Positions 58,612 to 64,000 of a stretch of 64,000 bases of DNA are shown one piece after another. The stretch comes from Asterias amurensis. Lineage: Eukaryota > Echinodermata > Asteroidea > Forcipulatida > Asteriidae. Position numbers and translations under genes: made by a program. Position 1 is the stretch's first letter, and each line of letters starts with the position of its first letter. Below the pieces are notes generated by a model, which worked only from the letters and a program-made list of their open reading frames with translations, was not told where the DNA came from and did no database searches. The stretch lies in assembly GCF_032118995.1 (NCBI RefSeq), contig NC_092648.1, forward strand, positions 20,736,450 through 20,800,449, written 5' to 3'.

Positions 58612-59290
58612 TTAAAGGCACGGTTCACTTTTGGTTATTCAGCCAGCAGCACAATTACATGAACAGAAACATTATTAAAATTCTGGAATTCTCAAAGACC
58701 AGTATTCTCACTTGGTGTATCCCAACTTATCTTCCAGTATGCTCGAACTGGTGGATGGTTAAAAAAGTTATAACCTACTCCCGGTTTTTATACTGCACAC
58801 TGCATATTGTGAGTGTCAATGCGTCACGCTCCGCATACAGACAGTACATTCTAGCTTTGCGCGTGCATGCTGTTTGTTATGAAATAACATTCTTAAATTT
58901 TAAACTCTGCACGTTGTACGTGAGACTGGAAGATAAATTTGTTATAACACGCACGCTCGTGGAATATGGGAAAATATAGGGACTCTGCGTCCCATATCCA
59001 ATGAGGACGCAAAAGCGCTATAGTTTTCCACATCCCACTCGCGCTTGTGTGATAATTTATCGAAGTTGCAAGTACATCCTTGTTGCACCAATTTGTTTGC
59101 CTAACAAAAGGCTTCAGGCCTAAAGCATTTTAACATTTTAAAAATTACCACTTTCTCAAAATCTAACATCAGAGATAGCCATTTCTCACAATGTTTTATA
59201 CTATCAACAGCTCTCCATTGCTTGTTACCAATTAAGTTTTTATGCTAACAATTATTTTGAGTAATTACCAATAGTGTCCAGTGCCTTTAA
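58612..59290 (+). mobile_element. MITE-like repeat, copy 8, split by an insertion
   Basis: The left part (TTAAAGGCACGGTTCACTTT to CTTGGTGTATCCCAACTT, about 58612-58730) and the right part (TTATCGAAGTTGCAAG to ATAGTGTCCAGTGCCTTT, about 59055-59290) are separated by about 320 bp of unrelated GC-richer sequence with ACACGCACGCTCGTGG and CTCGCGCTTGTGTG landmarks, themselves roughly inverted. The frame 58446-58979 spans the junction and is spurious. Confidence 0.65.
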
Positions 59291-61239
59291 CATTGAAGAA
59301 ATCGTCACCACCCATGTATAGGTTTACCCAGGGAGACTTGTCCCATGTTGCGCACATGCCGACTGTGCATGCCTTGTCGTGAATGAGATGTAGCTCTTGA
59401 TGTGTTAATGATATTTGCCAATCCAACCATCTCTGCTGATTCATCACTAGTCACGTACATTAGCATGTTCAAGCATGTTCAAGTAGCCATTGGAATATCT
59501 TTATTATGCCAAGATGTCTACCTTGTGATTTTTAATTGGAGCAACCCTACAATGTAGTCTTACATAACATGTCATGAAAACTGTTTCGAATTAGTGCACT
59601 TATGGAGGAATAACTTTCTCCCTCCATGGCTCAGATGGTGCAATCAACTTATATGCAGTTTATCAATATTCCAAGAAGGAAAGACTTCATGTAAAACTTT
59701 GTTTTAAAACCGGAGATTAAATGCATTGTAGTAAGTTCCACCATCGAGGAAGGACCCACACGTACCTGATAAACTTTAAATGTCCAATCATCTGCTAGTG
59801 TCACAATTGCTTCTTAGTGCTTCAGTTAGACCTCGCTGTTCTGTCTTTGTTCTACATACTTTATAAATCCAAGATCAACCTTAAAAAAACATTTTCAGCT
59901 CTAAATACCTGTAGCTGCACTGTAGAATTTAGACCCCCATGTGTAAAGACTCACAAGCTGTACAAATTTTAACTCATTAAAATAAAATAAAATGGTGAAA
60001 GTACAATATCAGATATCAGACTCTCTGTTTGATTATTCACAATGTTCAAATGTACTCCCTTAACGTATTATCAATTCCAACAATTTCCCGACCCTTTTCT
60101 CCTCAAATGACAACATTTCAGGGGGAAAAAAGCGTAAAGTCCAACGTAACACGGTCATCAATCAGCATTCAACTTGAAACCCACACAAATGAATATCCTG
60201 ATGACAGGTCTCTTGTCATCTTGCACCAATGACCCACATTTTCCGATCTCACAATCAAAACGGGGGAATGCAGACAATCCAATCAATCATTCATGACATC
60301 AGGTCGGTCAGACATCAACCACTCCACAGTCCACTCCACAAAACTTACGCACCTATCGCAGGTATCGCAGGTATCACGAGAAACCTCTGAAGTAACCTCT
60401 GAAGAGGGTGTATCGTTTACAGCCAGCTCCACCAAACACCAGATATTGATACACCCTGTGATTCCATGGAGTGGACAGTTTTGTTCCTGCTGCTAACGAT
60501 GTTTACCTTTATAATTTAGAGGTGTTGATTTCAAACTAGGCTTTCAGGGAGAGACTTGATGACAGTTAGTTATTCAGACAGTGACAATTCTTGTCGGAAG
60601 ACAACACCGACTGTGATATAGAAGCTCCTTAAAACACTGACCGTGATGAAGTTGACAAAATGCTTACCTGTCAAACACTGTGTGTTGAAGATGCTTTCAG
60701 GGGCCTCTCTCATTATTTGACGCCAAGTTGAAGAGGTTATGAAGATCACCAAAATACCCAACAGTCCATAACAACAACGCCCAGAAGCTGACGGTCAGAG
60801 CACACTGACCGTAGTGTCGAGCTGTTCAAAACAGTTCTTCTCAGAGCCATCGCTACTCTTAAAGAGACTTCTACACGGTGTCACCACAAACCTTACTTAC
60901 TTACATGTACATTACACCCAGCTGTCATTACCGTTGTTCTTTTTTATTTTAAAGGTCCTATGAAAATATCACTAGTCAACAACCCTCTCATGGTGTTTTC
61001 AAGGAGCTTCCAACATCCTCAAAGAATAATAGCTACATTCTAGTGGTTATGGACCAAGGGCTCGCACCATGATACATACATTCTGCGCCTCATATCCTAC
61101 ATGTTGTAGCGAGACCCATTTGTTATTCCTGCTTATACCTGACTATAAACAACCAAACTCTAACTTTCTCAATCCCCTGACGAGCATACAATCCTAAGCA
61201 GCTTAAATTTGCGCTAAGGGTGATAATCCATCACAATAC
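59291..61239. other. Non-coding stretch
   Basis: Contains the third hammerhead-like repeat (about 60780-60900) and a short duplication (ATCGCAGGTATC near 60355-60375). The minus frame at about 59300-59447 is unidentified and was not called. Confidence 0.4.
60780..60900 (+). repeat. Dispersed repeat with hammerhead-like hairpin
   Basis: Hairpin CGGTCAG-AGCACA-CTGACCG, then TAGTGTCGAG, then TTCTCAGAGCCATCGC, TTAAAGAGACTTCTACA and GGTGTCACC. The stem carries compensatory changes relative to the copy at 22870 (GATCAG/CTGATC becomes GGTCAG/CTGACC). Confidence 0.55.
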
Positions 61240-61405
61240 TGTTTCAGCCCTCTCGGTTTCCCATTTATACACTTGGGTTCAACAACGGCTTAGTGCCTTG
61301 CTCTTAACAACTAAAGTGACACGACGAGGAATCGAACCCACAATCTGATGATTCAGCCATAAGAATTTGAATCCAATGCACTGAACCACTCGGCCTTGAC
61401 ACGTA
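61240..61405 (-). mobile_element. tRNA-derived SINE
   Basis: Minus strand: GGCCGAGTGGTTCAGTGC (box A, tRNA-Ser/Leu type), GTGGGTTCGATTCCTCG (box B), then GAGCAAGGCACTAAGCC, the conserved body also seen at 33019. Confidence 0.75.
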
Positions 61406-62610
61406 CTGGGCCGATAAGTTGAAAGCAAATAATTATTTCTCAAAGAGAATGGAATAATCTAATGACAAGAAGGGGCCGCTCAGAGAATTCAGTGTTAAAA
61501 ATTGTTTTTTCTTCAAACTTTGCGTGGATGATTCAAAAGAAATAACTGAAAAATGAAAACACATAATTCAAAAACAAACACAAACAACAATGTATGCCAA
61601 TTCAAGTATTGTGAAATTGTATACATGGACACATAAATAAAATAAGCTACACTTCATTTTAGTTTGAAATTGAGAAGCATTTTGTCCCCAATTATCCCCA
61701 ACTTTAATAAAACCTCAAAGAATTCGCCTGACAACTTTAGTTTCCAAAATGTCAGCGAGAGATTGATCGGAGCCCAGGAAAAAAACCATTACAAGAATGA
61801 ACGCCGCGAGTAGACAACGTGCACCACATATTATCAGCACTACCACCAAGGGAAAGAAACTAGCGTAGAGCTGGGGGCTTAATGGATCGTGTTTGTGGGA
61901 CTGTACTGATACAGTTAGAATCGGCCTGGGGGGTTCCTATCTTGGCCTGCTCCCTTGTCTACCGCTGACGAGTAAGATCTACCAGGGCACATCTTTTGTT
62001 GCAAAGATACATCGCAGGCTCCACTTCAGAGAGCCAGAAAACCTACGGCTGTATGGATTTGCATAATTGAACACACTGTTTTTGCATGAGAAGGGGGAAT
62101 TTGAGAAACATGGATTTTTTCTTCTTCTTTTTTTTTCTTTGTGAGGAGCTGACACAGTGTTGTTGATAAACAGTTTACAAGTATACATTTGTATAAAGAG
62201 ACTTTTGTAAGACTTGTGGACTGCCGCTTTTGCAAATGCCATCAGTGCTTTGAAGTAGAGTAAAGATCATACATGTATGCTAAAATTAAAGAAATAGTAA
62301 TGGCAGTTTCAGTATGTTTTTACTTATACTTCAAAATAATTCAATACACATAAAATTATAATAATGTTAAAACTTTGGGAGGCTTATCATCCTTACAGGC
62401 AGCTGAGAAGCTGAATTGCGAAGGACGCGCCTACAACACAAGTCGAGGTATTCACAGTCACGGAATTGTCTTTGGCAGCCAGCCACATCAACATATGACC
62501 ACCAGAGATCGAAATGACAGCCAGAGATCGAAAGTGTTTGATTTTTCTGGAAGGTGAAAAACTGGAGGGCCTGGAGAAAAGAACCTTGTTGCATAGGAGA
62601 GAACCAATGC
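61406..62610. other. Non-coding stretch
   Basis: No gene recognised. A T-rich run lies near 62112-62140. Overlapping minus frames at 61979-62242 show no domain. Confidence 0.4.
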
Positions 62611-62614
62611 CAGA

Positions 62615-62705
62615 AAAAACTCACATTTGGCCTTTGCCGGGAATCAAACCAGGGCCACAGTGGTGAGAGGCGAGTGCTTTACGCTCTAGCCACCCACGCC
62701 ACAAA
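62615..62705 (-). mobile_element. tRNA-derived SINE head
   Basis: Minus strand: GTGGCTAGAGCGTAAAGCAC (box A region), CTCGCCTCTCACCACTG (anticodon-arm region), TGGTTTGATTCCCGGC (box B). The plus-strand frame 62554-63192 runs across it, which argues that the frame is not a gene. Confidence 0.65.
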
Positions 62706-64000
62706 CAAATTCCACCAGGCATGTATGCTTTGTAGTGAAAGGGCAAGGGCACCAAGGCATTTTCTCCTTGGTAAAGAGCACCCTATAAGGAAATTGTCAA
62801 TTTCTACTAAAGGCACCAAGGCAATGCCCAGGGGGCATGAGGGAAATCGCCTTTGTTACCTCCGTGAAGTACATGTATCAGGCCTGACTACCTATATAGA
62901 AATTAGTATGCGAGTCCATTGTGATGCAATTTATGCGCACAGCCGTTTATGCAAAATTCAGCTTTCCCCAGTGGTCAATCCAATAAATTTTGCTCTACAA
63001 GTCTTTCATGTAGTAAAAAGGCATTCTTTATCCATTGCTGAGAAAGATAACAGAAGGCATGCCAGGCAGTCACACAAAAATGATCAGGCACAGTATTTTC
63101 TCACTCAGTTCTATTCTGTGGCTCAAATGCATTCTCTGTCAGGAAAAACAAACGCCAGCTTCCTTCGTCTGGATGGTTATTGTCAAAATTAACTCAACTG
63201 AAAAATTGTCTCACTTTTTTAAAATTTTATTTCATTGCATACAAAGACAGCAACAAAACATGCTGGTGTCAAATGCAATAAGTGCTAAGAACTGTATAAA
63301 TTATATTCTGAATTGGGCTTTTAAATAATTCAACACATCAATTTCAATTAGTATACACATTGCATCAGAAGAAGTTGAGTAATGAAAACTAAGACCAAAC
63401 AAACCCTCAATAGTATACTGTGAAAAAACCACAATAACTACATCTGTCACTGTACTTACAAGTCTATTACCAACTAAAGAAGATTGTTTTAATAACTGAG
63501 CTGGATAAATTGTTCTGCTTCGTGGAAAATTCAGGCGCCACTCGCTCTGCGTAGGTAATTTTTTCTCATAATAAACCAATATTGATCCCAATCCTAAAAA
63601 GGTTGGTACAAAGTGTTTTCACAGCGGCCAATGTCTCTCTTGTGAAACTGATCAATGGCCGGTGTTAAATAAAGCGGGGAAAATGGTACTGGACTGTGAC
63701 GCCTTGCACAAGAACCCCAAGGCTCTCTGAAATTTCAGATTCAAACCGAGAGAGAAAAACAAAATATCTGGAACAGTGCCTCACCGCGGGAAGCCATGAT
63801 AGTGTTCATGTATCCCGACTAATTGAAATGAATATAAAGGGATACATTACCTGGATCTGCAAGACTAATGCCCGGACTACACCAACTTATCAGATTAAGG
63901 AAAGCTTTAAGGTATAAACCTAAGCAACGGAAATTCCGGCCGACACATTTTTTCATAAATGCAGGAGGTGTCTCTCCGGCATACGTATACGGACTTTGCA
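62706..64000. other. Non-coding or intronic end of window
   Basis: The 212-codon plus frame (62554-63192) begins before a SINE and shows no domain. A possible minus exon at about 63456-63542 (AG before SEWRLNFPRSRTIYPAQ, donor GTAAGT after GNRL) could belong to the B4GAT1-like gene or another gene but is unsupported. Confidence 0.35.

Noticed and set aside
58446-58979. Plus-strand 177-codon open frame
   Set aside because: It crosses the junction between a MITE copy and its insertion, so it joins unrelated repeat sequence; no domain.
59300-59447. Minus frame with HLIHDKACTVGMCATWDKSP
   Set aside because: Protein-like in feel, but it abuts a MITE end, has no clear exon borders and no recognisable family.
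62554-63192. Plus-strand 212-codon open frame, the longest after the lectin-like and LINE frames
   Set aside because: It runs through a minus-strand tRNA-derived SINE head at 62615-62705, shows no domain or protein-like composition, and has no supporting splice structure. Chance openness is more likely.
63456-63542. Possible minus exon SEWRLNFPRSRTIYPAQ... with acceptor and GTAAGT donor
   Set aside because: Borders look acceptable but I could not match it to B4GAT1 or any other family, so it is not called as a gene part.

Overview
This is eukaryotic, metazoan DNA: short exons with GT/AG borders sit in long AT-rich introns, and the remainder is dense with short inverted-repeat elements, tRNA-derived SINE pieces and LINE tails. 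The protein similarities and repeat types point to a deuterostome invertebrate, most likely an echinoderm and probably a sea star. That placement is an inference from repeat families and gene content; I could not run a search.

Layout. From 1 to 9.3 kb there is no complete gene. This part holds a 5'-truncated LINE (about 5.6-6.6 kb) and several MITE-like foldbacks. At 9365-9522 (minus) a signal-peptide exon ends at a consensus splice donor; the rest of that gene is not found. From 10 to 18.7 kb lie foldback elements and a large imperfect inverted repeat whose arms each carry an identical tRNA-Thr(UGU) gene. At 18.9-20.0 kb is an intronless PAN/apple-fibrinogen lectin-like gene with an in-frame TGA replacing a conserved Trp near its C-terminus.

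The core of the window is a divergent gene pair. MED29 (Mediator subunit 29, minus strand, 4 coding exons, 22611-27867) and PAF1 (RNA polymerase II elongation factor subunit, plus strand, 14 coding exons, 28294-37898) lie head to head with only 426 bp between their start codons. I reconstructed both reading frames exon by exon, and they close without a break at 204 and 579 residues. The same two genes are head to head in human, so this looks like an old shared-promoter pair. Both act on RNA polymerase II transcription. A 2.3-kb terminal-inverted-repeat transposon sits in MED29 intron 3, and copies of a small foldback flank the promoter.

From 38 to 64 kb the only confident coding piece is the last exon of a B4GAT1-like glucuronyltransferase (54311-54508, minus). 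The rest is intergenic or intronic DNA with MITEs, SINEs, a LINE tail, a 17-bp tandem array (about 51.0-51.4 kb) and one possible C-terminal exon at 46.7 kb. Several hairpins followed by a GAAAC box, resembling the hammerhead ribozyme motifs of Penelope-like elements, are scattered through the window. No LTR retroelement, retrovirus or Polinton was recognised.
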